Shown here: in pieces, positions 53,861-61,905 of the stretch | Numbering within the stretch: the stretch's first letter is position 1 | Layout: each line of letters starts with the position of its first letter | Source: Microbacterium sorbitolivorans | Lineage (GTDB): Bacteria > Actinomycetota > Actinomycetes > Actinomycetales > Microbacteriaceae | Assembly (NCBI RefSeq): GCF_003327285.1 | Contig: NZ_KZ848473.1 | Coordinates: 434,001 to 498,000 of the forward strand | Direction: 5' to 3' | Length of the DNA: 64,000 nucleotides | Translations under genes and position numbers: made by a program | Notes under the pieces: generated by a model | What the model was told of the DNA's origin: nothing | The model's database searches: none | The model's input: the letters and a program-made list of their open reading frames with translations, nothing else

Positions 53861-56101
53861 TCATGTTCGCCTCGCCTTCTGATGCGCACGACGAGCCGGG
53901 GAAGCTACGGGAGCAGCCGCCGGTGCGCTTGTAGCTGTAGCCGTTGTTTCGGCGGCGATGGACGTCGGCTGGGTACTCGTTTCAGTAAGGGTTTCGGCGA
54001 CCTCTGGTGCCTCTGGCTCAGGCACTGCGGGTGTGATCTCGACGGGTTGGAGTGAGCCAAAGAGGGATCGGCTCATCGCGCGAATCTGGTTGCCGTGGCC
54101 GAGGATGGGCGCGGGTGGCAGGGCTTTCGCTGAGCACCAGGCGGTGGGTCCGCCTCCCGCGATGAGGCGGGTGTAGATGTGATGACGCGGGAGCGCTTCG
54201 AAATCGCTACTTGTAAGCGCTGGAGCGAGCTTTGCCATGTCTCTGGCATCGTCTGCTTCGAGAGCGAACGCGACCTTCGAGCGGGCGTTAGCGTCGAAGC
54301 CGGAACGCATCGTGGCCGGAAGCTGCTCTCGGAACTGGTGCGCGACATGCAGACCGACACCGTACGAGCGGAAGACGCTCATGGCATCGCCCACTGGAGT
54401 CGGGAGGTGCAGGTAGTTCTGCACTTCGTCGATGAAAATCATGCCCGGGCGATTCATCGGGTTGCGCTCGGCGGCACGCTCGGTCGTGGCGAGGAAGAGT
54501 TCTGCGACGATGAGACTTCCGAGGAGCTGAGCGGCACCTGCTCCGAGAAGTGCCTCGTTGAGTGGTACGAGCAGGGTCTTGCGTTCGCGGAAGATGTCGC
54601 GGAGGCGGAACCGTGGTTGGGACTGTCCGAGCACCCGCACGAGGGGCTTGCGCATCACGATCTTGCGGAGCTTATTGAGGGGCGACGCGATCATCGCGGC
54701 TCGCTGCGCAGGGCGCATGTCCTCGTACTCTGCCCAGAACGCGGCAAGCGTCGTGTCGTCAGCGACGGCGCCGATCACCGGGCGGCGAAAGGCAGTATCC
54801 GTAAGGAGCCGCGGCAGATCGATGAGCGTATACGGCTCACTGCGTACCTGGCCTGCCCTCGCGAGTGAGAGTAATGCGCCCTGGATGAGGTACTCGGTGC
54901 GGGGTCCCCAGCCGTTCTTGAAGACGGCGGCGAGCACCGCGAGGATGCCGTCGACGACGATGTCCGGGTCACGGTCACCGACGTCCAGCGGGTTGAAGCC
55001 GACGGGTGCGTCTTCGTCGGTGGCGTCGAGGACGACGATGCGCTCTGCTGCCTCGAGGGGAGAGGTCGCGAGGATCCGATCGATGAGCTGCGCCTTCGGT
55101 TCGATAACGCAGCAGGCGCGTCCTGCGGTGGTGTCCGAGAGGATCAGATGCTCGAGCAGCGTGGACTTGCCGGAACCGGTCGGGCCGATCACGACCATGT
55201 GCTGCAGACGACTCTGCGGGTCGATACCGATCGGACGCTCCGGGCCAGGCGCTGTGCCGACGGCGAAGACAGATTCAGTGCGGGAGACGATCTCCGGCAC
55301 GGGCAGGAGCCGCGGGTGCAGTGCCTGTACACCGGGGTACTCGTCTTCGCCCAGCGGCCAGGCCAGAAGAGGCACAAGGTCTCGGGTGCTGACGAGCATG
55401 CCAGGGCCAGGTGCGTGCCGACCGCTATCCCAGCGAGCAGGAGTATCGCGGCCGAGGGAAAAACGGACGCCAGGGCTTTCGAGCTGCTCGAGCGCGCCGA
55501 ACACCTCCCAGGTGAGCGCCTTCTGGCGCTTAGGCATATCTGCGGTGACGCCGATACGGAGGGTGACGTCGAGACGGGCTTCACCGGCGTGCTCGTCGAA
55601 GCGGCGCTTGAGCGATGCCGGAGCGTCGCGGTGGCCTTCGAAGATGCGCGACCCGAGGGATTGGAAGGGGTCGGCGGTGCGGGCCGAGTACTGCTGCGGG
55701 CGCCGTGCACGACCGATCACGAGCTGCACGCCGACGACTTCCTGGCCGTTGCGGGCGGCGAAGGCCTGGTAGAGGGCCTGGATGACGGTCTCGGGGGAGA
55801 GACTGGCGAGCGGGAGGCCTCCGGGGCGGGCAGTAACCCGGCTGACAGAGGCCACGTGGGGCCGTGTAGCGGGCTCGAACTGGGAACCGGGCGCATGGGC
55901 CAGGAGGAGCCGGTTCAGGCGCGGTTCGGCCGACGGGGCCGTCCCGACGTGGGCGGTAACACCGTCCGCGTGGGCGGCAACTTCGAAGACGAGCGGGCGC
56001 GCCACGTCGCCACTAGCGAGGCGCGTAAACAGATCAGCGACCTGCTCGGCAGCGATGGGGCGCGCGAGGTGGATGCGTTGGAATGAGAGTGGTTCAGGCA
56101 T
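53861..56101 (-). CDS. VirD4/TraG-like DNA-translocation ATPase
   Basis: A 746-residue protein with Walker A GPTGSGKST (about residue 305) and Walker B GMIFIDEVQNYL (about 575). The later blocks FRSYGVGLHVAHQFREQLP and SKVAFALEADDARDMAKLAP are typical of HerA/FtsK-superfamily conjugative coupling proteins. The N-terminal 290 residues are unlike classical VirD4 and lack clear membrane helices, so membrane docking may need a partner. The C-terminal 70 residues are Ala/Thr/Pro-rich. It probably pumps element DNA during transfer. No VirB4 homologue is seen nearby. Confidence 0.85.
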   Translation of the reverse strand: MPEPLSFQRIHLARPIAAEQVADLFTRLASGDVARPLVFEVAAHADGVTAHVGTAPSAEPRLNRLLLAHAPGSQFEPATRPHVASVSRVTARPGGLPLASLSPETVIQALYQAFAARNGQEVVGVQLVIGRARRPQQYSARTADPFQSLGSRIFEGHRDAPASLKRRFDEHAGEARLDVTLRIGVTADMPKRQKALTWEVFGALEQLESPGVRFSLGRDTPARWDSGRHAPGPGMLVSTRDLVPLLAWPLGEDEYPGVQALHPRLLPVPEIVSRTESVFAVGTAPGPERPIGIDPQSRLQHMVVIGPTGSGKSTLLEHLILSDTTAGRACCVIEPKAQLIDRILATSPLEAAERIVVLDATDEDAPVGFNPLDVGDRDPDIVVDGILAVLAAVFKNGWGPRTEYLIQGALLSLARAGQVRSEPYTLIDLPRLLTDTAFRRPVIGAVADDTTLAAFWAEYEDMRPAQRAAMIASPLNKLRKIVMRKPLVRVLGQSQPRFRLRDIFRERKTLLVPLNEALLGAGAAQLLGSLIVAELFLATTERAAERNPMNRPGMIFIDEVQNYLHLPTPVGDAMSVFRSYGVGLHVAHQFREQLPATMRSGFDANARSKVAFALEADDARDMAKLAPALTSSDFEALPRHHIYTRLIAGGGPTAWCSAKALPPAPILGHGNQIRAMSRSLFGSLQPVEITPAVPEPEAPEVAETLTETSTQPTSIAAETTATATSAPAAAPVASPARRAHQKARRT

Positions 56102-56318
56102 TGGTCCCCTCCTCTGCTCCGGTATCGATGAGGTCTGCTTCTTTGGCCTGTGCGGTGCGGGCCTGAGCGAGGCCGGCGCGGACAACGATTCGGGCGATGT
56201 CGCTCGGCTGGAGCTGATAGTTCGGGTCGGAAAAGACCCAGATGTCACGTCCCTGTGCCTTGCGGTAGCGGCGCCGCTTCGTACGGCGTGGACGTGACGA
56301 AGAATGCTGAGTGCTCAT
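56094..56318 (-). CDS. Small basic protein overlapping the translocation ATPase
   Basis: A 74-residue protein. The first 25 residues are very basic (SSRPRRTKRRRYRKAQGRD), and the rest is helical (IARIVVRAGLAQARTAQAKE). It overlaps the ATPase start by eight bases and has AAAGGAGG upstream. The charge suggests nucleic-acid binding, perhaps as an accessory DNA-binding factor for the ATPase (inference). Confidence 0.75.
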   Translation of the reverse strand: MSTQHSSSRPRRTKRRRYRKAQGRDIWVFSDPNYQLQPSDIARIVVRAGLAQARTAQAKEADLIDTGAEEGTNA

Positions 56319-56431
56319 GAGGGCACCTCCTTTCAATGAACGTTGATTTACGTCTCGGCCGCGACAGAAAGAGGAAGAACCCTCCAGTGCCGCCTTGTTA
56401 TGAACTACTTGTGTCGATTTGTCAAGCGTTT

Positions 56432-56466
56432 TGGTGCGACGCTGACGCTGAATCAGCGCCGCACCA
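56432..56466. promoter_or_regulatory. Hairpin in the 170-base spacer upstream of the small basic gene
   Basis: TGGTGCG-A-CGCTGA pairs with TCAGCG-C-CGCACCA, a 13-bp stem with one mismatch and a seven-base loop. The remaining spacer (56319-56488) is relatively AT-rich and contains no gene. Confidence 0.5.
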
Positions 56467-56488
56467 GAGGTGAAAGCGGTTGTACTTT

Positions 56489-56686
56489 CTATCGCCGACC
56501 CCACCAGTAGCGGTAGGCCCACGCCCCGGCACACAACATGAGCGCGATGCCGGCGATCAGCGCGAGCCATCCCCAGAACTGTGCGAGCAGTTCTAACGCG
56601 ACGGCGAGGGCGATGATGCCTCCGAGGATGAGGAGGCAGGCGTGGAAGAAGCGCGTCACGATGGACGGAGGCTTGCTCTCGCTCAC
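56489..56686 (-). CDS. Small two-helix membrane protein
   Basis: A 65-residue protein with two membrane helices (ACLLILGGIIALAVALELL and FWGWLALIAGIALMLCAGAW). It ends in a basic, aromatic tail (YRYWWGRR). Its start overlaps the methyltransferase stop by four bases, so the two are coupled. It could be a membrane partner for the element transfer machinery, but nothing in the sequence proves that. Confidence 0.7.
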   Translation of the reverse strand: MSESKPPSIVTRFFHACLLILGGIIALAVALELLAQFWGWLALIAGIALMLCAGAWAYRYWWGRR

Positions 56687-57318
56687 TGCCCCTCACCTCC
56701 TGCGGTGACGGCGGCTGCGGCCTGGCGGTGCTTGGCGTCGCTCGGCACCGGGTAGCCGGGGATGACGATGTCGGAGTCGATCTCGTTGCCCCAGACCGAC
56801 CAGTCCGCGTGGCTGTTCGGGCGGCGGCGAGCGAAGAGCTCGAGGTACGGGCCGTCGAGGACACGCTCGATGACCGGGATCATCTCCTCGGGCTTGTGCG
56901 AGTGATCCTGGCGCGGGAACAGGAGCGTCGAGCGCTGCCCATGGAACTTGAACGGCGCCTTACCGCGCGTGCCGTGCAGAAGGATCTCGTGTGAGCCGCG
57001 GAACCAATTCCCGAGTCCCATGTAGTACTTATCCCAGACGGCATTCGTCTTGTAGGCGAAGCCCCACGCCTCCATGACCTCGAGGGCCTGGGGGAGCGCG
57101 GCATTCGTCGTCCAGAGCAGGAGTGTCGAGTTCTCGTCCATGAGGTCAGCGATGGGCATCTGCTTGATGCGGTCGATCGTCATGAGACGGTAATGACGCT
57201 CTGCGCCGCGAGCCTTCCCCTTCTGCTGAATGTCCCAGGGCGGATCGGCATAGACGACCTTGAACTTCTTCTGAGCCCCCGGCGTCGTGGGAGTGGGTGC
57301 AGTGGCGGTGGTGTTCAT
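56683..57318 (-). CDS. MT-A70 family adenine methyltransferase
   Basis: A 211-residue protein with the MT-A70 catalytic motif YADPPWDIQ and the supporting blocks ERHYRLMTIDRIKQM, LLLWTTNAALPQALEVMEAWGF, and FFRG-like WFRGSHEILLHGTRGK. Bacterial and phage members mostly methylate N6 of adenine in DNA. On a mobile element the usual role is protection from restriction or epigenetic control. ATG 57318 is chosen because AAAGGAG lies six bases before it; ATG 57324 abuts the site. No restriction enzyme partner is seen, so it is probably an orphan. Confidence 0.9.
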   Translation of the reverse strand: MNTTATAPTPTTPGAQKKFKVVYADPPWDIQQKGKARGAERHYRLMTIDRIKQMPIADLMDENSTLLLWTTNAALPQALEVMEAWGFAYKTNAVWDKYYMGLGNWFRGSHEILLHGTRGKAPFKFHGQRSTLLFPRQDHSHKPEEMIPVIERVLDGPYLELFARRRPNSHADWSVWGNEIDSDIVIPGYPVPSDAKHRQAAAAVTAGGEGQ

Positions 57319-57457
57319 GAGCATCTCCTTTCTGGATTCGCCTGCTTTTTGGGCTCGGTGAATCACGTGACGACTGGTTATGACGGATCGGGACGAAGTC
57401 GTCAATCGTCCGCTCGGCTGTGTTGTGAATTCCGCAACAACCAGCCAGTGGTGCGGG

Positions 57458-57497
57458 GTGCGCCCGCCCCGCTTGCTTTCGTATGAAGCGGGCGCAC
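57458..57497. promoter_or_regulatory. Inverted repeat in the 57.3-57.5 kb spacer
   Basis: A perfect 10-bp repeat, GTGCGCCCGC/GCGGGCGCAC, begins 11 bases after the stop of the gene at 57509-57886. Elsewhere in the same 190-base spacer lie GACGACT/AGTCGTC and GATTCGCC/GGTGAATC. No T run is present. Confidence 0.5.
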
Positions 57498-57508
57498 GGT
57501 GACCTCGG

Positions 57509-57886
57509 TCAGCAGAGAACCGTTTCGATTCCTGCCGCGCGGAGCCTGTCCAAGAACTCATCGATCACGTCGACCGACTCGGCCGTGCGAATTGATGCGG
57601 GCAGGTACACGCGTTCGAAACACGCGAGCTTCGCGACGGTCGTGATCCGCAGGAGGACTTCAGCGAGCTTGTTCCAGCTCGGACACTCGACGGTGAAGAG
57701 TTCGCGGGTTGCCAGCTCGTGGTGCTCGCGGCGTGCACGAGCGATGACTTTTGCGCGCTGCTCTTCAACGGTGGTGCCGCCGAGCCAGTCCGGCGCCGCA
57801 GCGTCGACCTCCCAGCGATCCACGGCCCAGAGGAACGCGCACGGAACCAGCGCGCCCCCTTCGTTCGGTGTTGCATTGGTAGTCAT
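57509..57886 (-). CDS. Small element protein, paralogue A
   Basis: A 125-residue protein. The N-terminal part LVPCAFLWAVDRWEVDAAAPD and LGGTTVEEQRAKVIARARRE resembles the gene just upstream (58059-58433), which has MALIWMRSADDPRAPD and LGGHTVKAQETAAMARAQ at the same positions. Each then has a helical C-terminal half ending in LC. The 5' leaders of the two genes are also similar. The pair therefore arose by tandem duplication. No known domain. AAAGGAGG precedes the ATG. Confidence 0.75.
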   Translation of the reverse strand: MTTNATPNEGGALVPCAFLWAVDRWEVDAAAPDWLGGTTVEEQRAKVIARARREHHELATRELFTVECPSWNKLAEVLLRITTVAKLACFERVYLPASIRTAESVDVIDEFLDRLRAAGIETVLC

Positions 57887-57911
57887 GGCATTCCTCCTTT
57901 CAATGAGGTCT

Positions 57912-58050
57912 GGCAGCCATGGCGGCTGCCTATTCAGTTGTTGATTCCTCGCATGGTGCGAGGCCTGTTACCGGCGCTGGGGCGGTGAGGGCCCCAGCGC
58001 CAGAGGTTTGGGGGTGTTCCTGCCGCGACGATGACCATCGCGGCAGGAAC
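57912..58050 (-). promoter_or_regulatory. Multi-hairpin leader of paralogue A
   Basis: Four perfect stems fill this spacer: GGCAGCC/GGCTGCC (57912-57930), CCTCGCA/TGCGAGG (57947-57963), GGCGCTGGGGC/GCCCCAGCGCC (57973-58001), and a 13-bp stem starting GTTCCTGCCGCGA (58016-58050). The block CTATTCAGTTGTTG(A/G)TTCCTCGC plus its hairpin also occurs in front of paralogue B. The fourth stem is placed as a 3' end for paralogue B. Confidence 0.6.
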
Positions 58051-58058
58051 GTGGGGAC

Positions 58059-58433
58059 TCACGGATCGCAGAGAACGAGCCGCGTTCCACGCAGGTGAAG
58101 CATGAGGTGGAGCTTCATCGCGTCGTCGTCTGAGTCGTGCGTGAACACTTCCGCAGATGTGAGAAGAACGTCAGCCGGTAGTTCCTGCAGGACGTGGAGG
58201 ATGGCGTCGAGGCGCTGTTCGGCGTCATCGACGTTGTCACTGATGATGTGCGAGATGTGGTGGAGAGGGACACCGTCGTGTTGAGCGCGTGCCATCGCCG
58301 CCGTTTCTTGCGCTTTCACCGTGTGACCGCCGAGCGCGTCGGGTGCGCGCGGGTCGTCGGCGCTCCGCATCCAGATGAGGGCCATGGCCGGCAGTCGCTC
58401 CTCCGTGTTGTGGGTGTTGTTCTTGTCGTTCAT
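58059..58433 (-). CDS. Small element protein, paralogue B
   Basis: A 124-residue protein, paralogous to the downstream gene over its first half (ALIWMRSADDPRAPDALGG). The C-terminal half is acidic and helical (DNVDDAEQRLDAILHVLQEL), then LHLMLHLRGTRLVLCDP. Histidine-rich segments (PLHHISHII) are present. AAAGGAGG lies at a normal distance from ATG 58433. No recognised domain or signal peptide. Confidence 0.75.
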   Translation of the reverse strand: MNDKNNTHNTEERLPAMALIWMRSADDPRAPDALGGHTVKAQETAAMARAQHDGVPLHHISHIISDNVDDAEQRLDAILHVLQELPADVLLTSAEVFTHDSDDDAMKLHLMLHLRGTRLVLCDP

Positions 58434-58471
58434 ATGCCCTCCTTTCGTGGGGTCTGACAGCTGCTGGAGCT

Positions 58472-58554
58472 ACCTATTCAGTTGTTGGTTCCTCGCGGTT
58501 TGCGAGGTCTGTGTCCGCCCCGTGCCTGCTTGGGCATGCGCTGGCACGGGGCGG
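58472..58554 (-). promoter_or_regulatory. Multi-hairpin leader of paralogue B
   Basis: The conserved block CTATTCAGTTGTTGGTTCCTC is followed by the hairpin CCTCGC/GCGAGG (58491-58507) and then a 12-bp perfect stem CCGCCCCGTGCC/GGCACGGGGCGG (58515-58554). The small hairpin keeps its stem but changes its loop relative to the leader of paralogue A, a hint that the RNA structure matters. Confidence 0.55.
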
Positions 58555-58587
58555 AAGTCAATCCGCATGTCGCAGGCGTTGTGAGAA

Positions 58588-59325
58588 CTACGACGCGCGG
58601 TTGGCCGGGCGCGGGCGGCGCGGGGCGCGCTTCGTCGTCATCTTCGGGCGGTGGACGCCGAGGCGTCCGGCCGTCAGGGACTGGAAGAGCGCCGCGCTGG
58701 CGAGACCCGTGGGGCTGTCACTCGCCATCCGCGTCACCGTGACGTTCGGCAGGAGCCCGAGGCGCACATCCGGGTCAGCGTTGAGCACGACCGCGTGGAT
58801 CGCACCCGGGAAGCGAGCCAGCTCCTCGTAGGTCTGACCCAGGTTCGGATCGGTGAGTTCGAAGTCCGAGAAGATCGTCAGACGGATCGGCTGCTCCGGA
58901 AGACTCCGGGCGAGTTTCGCCGCAGCCTGCAGCACCGGCAGGAGCGTGCTGGAGCCCACGACACCGCTCGGCTCTTTGAGAGCGTCGAGGATCTTCGTCA
59001 GGCCTGCCTTCTTATGGAAGGGGTGCGGGCCGACGAGGGCCACTTCGGGGTGGTCGAAGTGGCCGACCGCGATCTGCGCGTTGTCGGCGTGCGTCCACCG
59101 AGCGAGGTGCTCGATGACCGCGCGGGCTTCGGCGTAGCGGTTCCCGACGGGGTCGTTGCCGCCTTCAACACGCAGCGACCAGGAGTCGTCGAAGAGGAGG
59201 ATGTCCGTCGCGGGGGTGCGGCTTTCCATGCCGGGGAAGCCGAGGCGGACTTCCTGCGTGTGGCTCGGGGCGTCGCCCTGGAGGTCGGGGCTGATGATTC
59301 CAGAGGGCTGAAGGATGGGGGTCAT
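58588..59325 (-). CDS. VWA-domain protein
   Basis: A 245-residue cytoplasmic-type protein with a von Willebrand A fold. The strand and metal site read DILLFDDSWSLRVEGGND (DxSxS), later helices ARAVIEHLARW and LPVLQAAAKLARSL surround it, and IRLTIFSDFELTDPN supplies the acidic part of a MIDAS site. The C-terminus is basic (MTTKRAPRRPRPANR). It overlaps the next upstream gene by four bases (ATGA). VWA proteins usually act with AAA+ ATPases or in surface complexes. Neither is adjacent, so its role is open. Confidence 0.75.
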   Translation of the reverse strand: MTPILQPSGIISPDLQGDAPSHTQEVRLGFPGMESRTPATDILLFDDSWSLRVEGGNDPVGNRYAEARAVIEHLARWTHADNAQIAVGHFDHPEVALVGPHPFHKKAGLTKILDALKEPSGVVGSSTLLPVLQAAAKLARSLPEQPIRLTIFSDFELTDPNLGQTYEELARFPGAIHAVVLNADPDVRLGLLPNVTVTRMASDSPTGLASAALFQSLTAGRLGVHRPKMTTKRAPRRPRPANRAS

Positions 59326-60434
59326 GCTGCTTTCTCCTCTTCTCGACGAGCGGTCTGCGCCGCGGTGAGCGGGCGCAGTGCGGACACGGCAGGTGTGGAG
59401 CCGTGGCCGGCGTGGCTGGGGTTTCGGCGGAGGATGCCCCATTTGAGCGCCCGGATGTGGGCGCTGGCGGCCTTGCCGCGGGCGGCGTGCTCGCGGGTCA
59501 GGCTGTCGGCCTCAGCGATGGACGCCGCATGGGTGCTGGCGCTGTCACTGGCGGCGAGCTTCTGGTGGGCGGCGACTGCCTTGTCGTAGTCGGCGTCCGC
59601 CTGATCGATGAGGTCTGCGACCTCGTCTGCTCCGGCATAGGACAGGAGGAAGGAGCCTCCCGCGATGGCCAGGGCGATGCCGCCGAAGATGAGGCCGATG
59701 AGCAGATCATCGACCGCCCCGCGCAGGGCCGCGATCCCGACACCGATCGTGCCGGCCGTGGCCGCGGCGACCGCGAGCATGTGCTTCAAGACCCCGCCCG
59801 TGTGGGGCGCGAACAGGTGGCGATACTCCTTGAGATCGTCGGTCTGATCGGGGGTGGCTTCGGCGCGCTGGCGGCGCTGTTCGCGGTCTCGGACATCGCT
59901 CCCGATGAGGCCGGCCGCGATGGTCGCGACCGCGGCACTGGCGGCGAGCGACAGCGCGATGGCGGGCATCTCGCCGAGCCAGATTGCTGCCGTCCCGAAG
60001 CCTGCGATGTCACCGAGCAGGAGGCCGCACTTCCCTGCCTGGTACCAGCGCTTAGCCTTGCTCGGGCGGCGGCGGTACGGATCGAGGAACTGATGGGTGC
60101 GGCGCGCCCTGGTCAGCGCATCATCGATACGCGCACGGTGCGCAGTCACGATGTAGGCCTCTTCGGCCGCTCCGAGAGAGACACGAGCGGCCTCATGACG
60201 GGCATCGCGCGCAGCTGTCTCACCGGCCGCGTCCCAGAGGGATGTCTGTTCTGCTTCGAGGTCGTCGTATTCGCGCTCGACCCAGAGCTTCCCGATTCCT
60301 TCGGGGCGGACGATGATCTTCGCCTGCTCACCGTGCGGGATCATGATGTCGGCGGCCGTGTCTTCGGCGGCGCCGGAGATCTCGAGCGGACTGATCCGCG
60401 GGAGATCGTTACGGGTGGCCATGATCGTCGTCAC
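59322..60434 (-). CDS. Multi-helix membrane protein with coiled-coil flanks
   Basis: A 370-residue protein. The N-terminal 130 residues are charged and helical (LWVEREYDDLEAEQTSL ... ARIDDALTRARRTHQFL). Two pairs of hydrophobic helices follow at about 138-180 and 215-270 (HMLAVAAATAGTIGVGIAAL, LIGLIFGGIALAIAGGSFLL). A second helical stretch of about 100 residues ends the protein. GTG 60434 overlaps the upstream lipoprotein gene stop (GTGA); ATG 60422 is an alternative. Its coupling to genes for VWA proteins on both sides suggests a membrane complex. No known family recognised. Confidence 0.72.
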   Translation of the reverse strand: MTTIMATRNDLPRISPLEISGAAEDTAADIMIPHGEQAKIIVRPEGIGKLWVEREYDDLEAEQTSLWDAAGETAARDARHEAARVSLGAAEEAYIVTAHRARIDDALTRARRTHQFLDPYRRRPSKAKRWYQAGKCGLLLGDIAGFGTAAIWLGEMPAIALSLAASAAVATIAAGLIGSDVRDREQRRQRAEATPDQTDDLKEYRHLFAPHTGGVLKHMLAVAAATAGTIGVGIAALRGAVDDLLIGLIFGGIALAIAGGSFLLSYAGADEVADLIDQADADYDKAVAAHQKLAASDSASTHAASIAEADSLTREHAARGKAASAHIRALKWGILRRNPSHAGHGSTPAVSALRPLTAAQTARREEEKAA

Positions 60435-61192
60435 CGTCCATCCGTGACGACCGTGCAGCTGAGCGCACCGGTGCTCTGGCAGATCTGCTCCCAGAACGCC
60501 GTGACGTTCGCGATGGTCTCCGAAGACTGCTCGACCAGCGTGTGCTGCCCGATGCCATAGACCGAGAGCGACATAGCCGACAGATCCGGAACCGTCTGGG
60601 CATCCGCGAGAGCACGCGCCTCATCGGGGCTGGCAGCACCCGCCGGGTCGACCCCGATATTGGTGTTGCCATCGGTATAGAGGGCGGCATGGATCTCGCC
60701 TGCCGGATGTTGGGCAGCGGCCTGCTCGAAGAGCGTCAGCATGCCGAGCACGTCCGTGCCGACACCGGCGATCTCCATACGGGCGGAGTCGTAGTGCTTC
60801 GAGATCTCGCCCATCGCCTCGTCTGCGAGCTTGTTCGCTTTGCGACGCTTCGCGTTCTCCGTCGGAGCCTCGACAGCGAGCGTGCCGTCGTAGAGGGACG
60901 CGGTAGTGCCGGTGGAGGACGCGAAGGCGAAGACCTTTACGTACCCCTCGCACTGAGCGGCGTGGCGGACGGCGCGGTCGACCAGCTCGAGGGAGCTGTC
61001 CTTGGCGGCTTCGGCCTGGGTGGAGCTGGTGATATCGAGCGCGTGGATCTCGGTGAGGCCGCCGTCCGGGCAGACCTGCTCGGGGGAGGAGCTGGCCTTA
61101 CCAGCGGGCGTGGTACAGGCCGCGAGCGAGAACGCTGCGGTGGTGAGGATGGCCGTGCCGAGGGCAGCACGGACTACGGTAGTGGGAGCCAT
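60431..61192 (-). CDS. Exported lipoprotein with VWA-like domain
   Basis: A 253-residue lipoprotein. The signal peptide (APTTVVRAALGTAILTTAAF) ends in lipobox LAAC. The mature part has a VWA-like core with a DxTxS motif in EIHALDITSSTQAEA, then VKVFAFASSTGTT and IHAALYTDGN. MIDAS-like metal binding outside the cell is therefore plausible. Cysteines near the C-terminus (EQICQSTGALSC) could form a disulfide. AAGGAG precedes ATG 61192. It lies upstream of the membrane and cytoplasmic VWA genes and overlaps the former by four bases. Confidence 0.75.
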   Translation of the reverse strand: MAPTTVVRAALGTAILTTAAFSLAACTTPAGKASSSPEQVCPDGGLTEIHALDITSSTQAEAAKDSSLELVDRAVRHAAQCEGYVKVFAFASSTGTTASLYDGTLAVEAPTENAKRRKANKLADEAMGEISKHYDSARMEIAGVGTDVLGMLTLFEQAAAQHPAGEIHAALYTDGNTNIGVDPAGAASPDEARALADAQTVPDLSAMSLSVYGIGQHTLVEQSSETIANVTAFWEQICQSTGALSCTVVTDGR

Positions 61193-61244
61193 GACGGTTC
61201 TCCTTCGTGTTCTTGGATGAGTGCGGGGTGGAGCGTGGTGGCTA

Positions 61245-61276
61245 CGAGAGGGTTCCGTTGCCGCGGAACCCTCTCG
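61245..61276. promoter_or_regulatory. Perfect hairpin upstream of the lipoprotein gene
   Basis: A 13-bp stem, CGAGAGGGTTCCG/CGGAACCCTCTCG, with a six-base loop lies between the stop at 61291 and the lipoprotein start. It has no T run and may be a processing or stability element. Confidence 0.55.
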
Positions 61277-61290
61277 GCTTACCGGCACCG

Positions 61291-61548
61291 CTACGGGCCG
61301 GAGGAGATCTCGAGACGGCCGCGGGGACGCTTGCTCGAGGGGTGCTCGACCATGGCGTGGAAGGTGCGGGACATCTCATCGATCTCGCGGATGAGACCGG
61401 CGCAGCTGTCGCTGATGGTGCCGGTGGTCTTGAGTTCGAAGCGCAGCGTGGCGCCGGCCTCGATGAGGTTCTCGCGAGCGAGGTAGAGCTTCCCCCACAG
61501 CACGTGGTCTGCGGGCGGCTCCGTCTCGGCGAACGGCTGAAGAGACAT
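61291..61548 (-). CDS. Small uncharacterised protein of the VWA block (1)
   Basis: An 85-residue protein. The core LWGKLYLARENLIEAGATLRFELK and later IREIDEMSRTFHAMVEH appear helical. It has a beta-like GTISDSCAG turn and a basic end (SSKRPRGRLEISS). No recognised domain. With the two following small genes it has a common pattern: 85-94 residues, mostly helical, short Pro-rich ends. Confidence 0.65.
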   Translation of the reverse strand: MSLQPFAETEPPADHVLWGKLYLARENLIEAGATLRFELKTTGTISDSCAGLIREIDEMSRTFHAMVEHPSSKRPRGRLEISSGP

Positions 61549-61572
61549 CTGATACTCCGTTCCGAGGAACGC

Positions 61573-61836
61573 CTACGCGTTGGCCGTGGGCGGAGTGCCA
61601 CCCGGGGCCTCGTCGTCGGCGTTCTCTTCGAGATGCTTCTGTGCGTCGTTCAACGCCGTGGTGATGCAGGCCAGTTCGCTCAGCAGCTTCGACTCAGCGG
61701 GCGTGAACGTACGGCCTTCGCGGGCGTCACGGATGAAGATGACCGATGCGGCGATGAGGCTCTCGCTGGCGACGTCGAGCGTCAGCTTGAACGGGCTCGC
61801 GGAGGCGATGAGATCCTCGGCAGTGGTGGCAGCCAT
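61573..61836 (-). CDS. Small uncharacterised protein of the VWA block (2)
   Basis: An 87-residue protein (MAATTAEDLIASASPFKLTL ...). Two helical segments (VASESLIAASVIFIRDAR and AESKLLSELACITTALNDAQKH) are joined by GRTFTP. The C-terminus is acidic, then Pro-rich. AAAGGAA precedes the ATG. It shares size and layout with the protein encoded at 61906-62190, including LL(A/S)EL-type helices, so remote homology is possible. Confidence 0.65.
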   Translation of the reverse strand: MAATTAEDLIASASPFKLTLDVASESLIAASVIFIRDAREGRTFTPAESKLLSELACITTALNDAQKHLEENADDEAPGGTPPTANA

Positions 61837-61868
61837 TGCAGTTCCTTTCGTAAAGGCGGGGTTGAGAT

Positions 61869-61899
61869 GCGCCGGAGGGGGGTCGCCCCCCTCCGGCGC
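61869..61899. promoter_or_regulatory. Perfect 14-bp hairpin between small genes
   Basis: GCGCCGGAGGGGGG/CCCCCCTCCGGCGC with a three-base loop (TCG) begins seven bases downstream of the stop of the gene at 61906-62190, in the direction of transcription. It is the tightest hairpin in the element and has no T run. Confidence 0.6.
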
Positions 61900-61905
61900 G
61901 GGGGA

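Noticed and set aside
56683..57318. MT-A70 gene as part of a restriction-modification or defence operon
   Set aside because: The neighbours are a two-helix membrane protein and small unknowns. No nuclease or helicase partner is recognisable, so an orphan role is the simpler reading.
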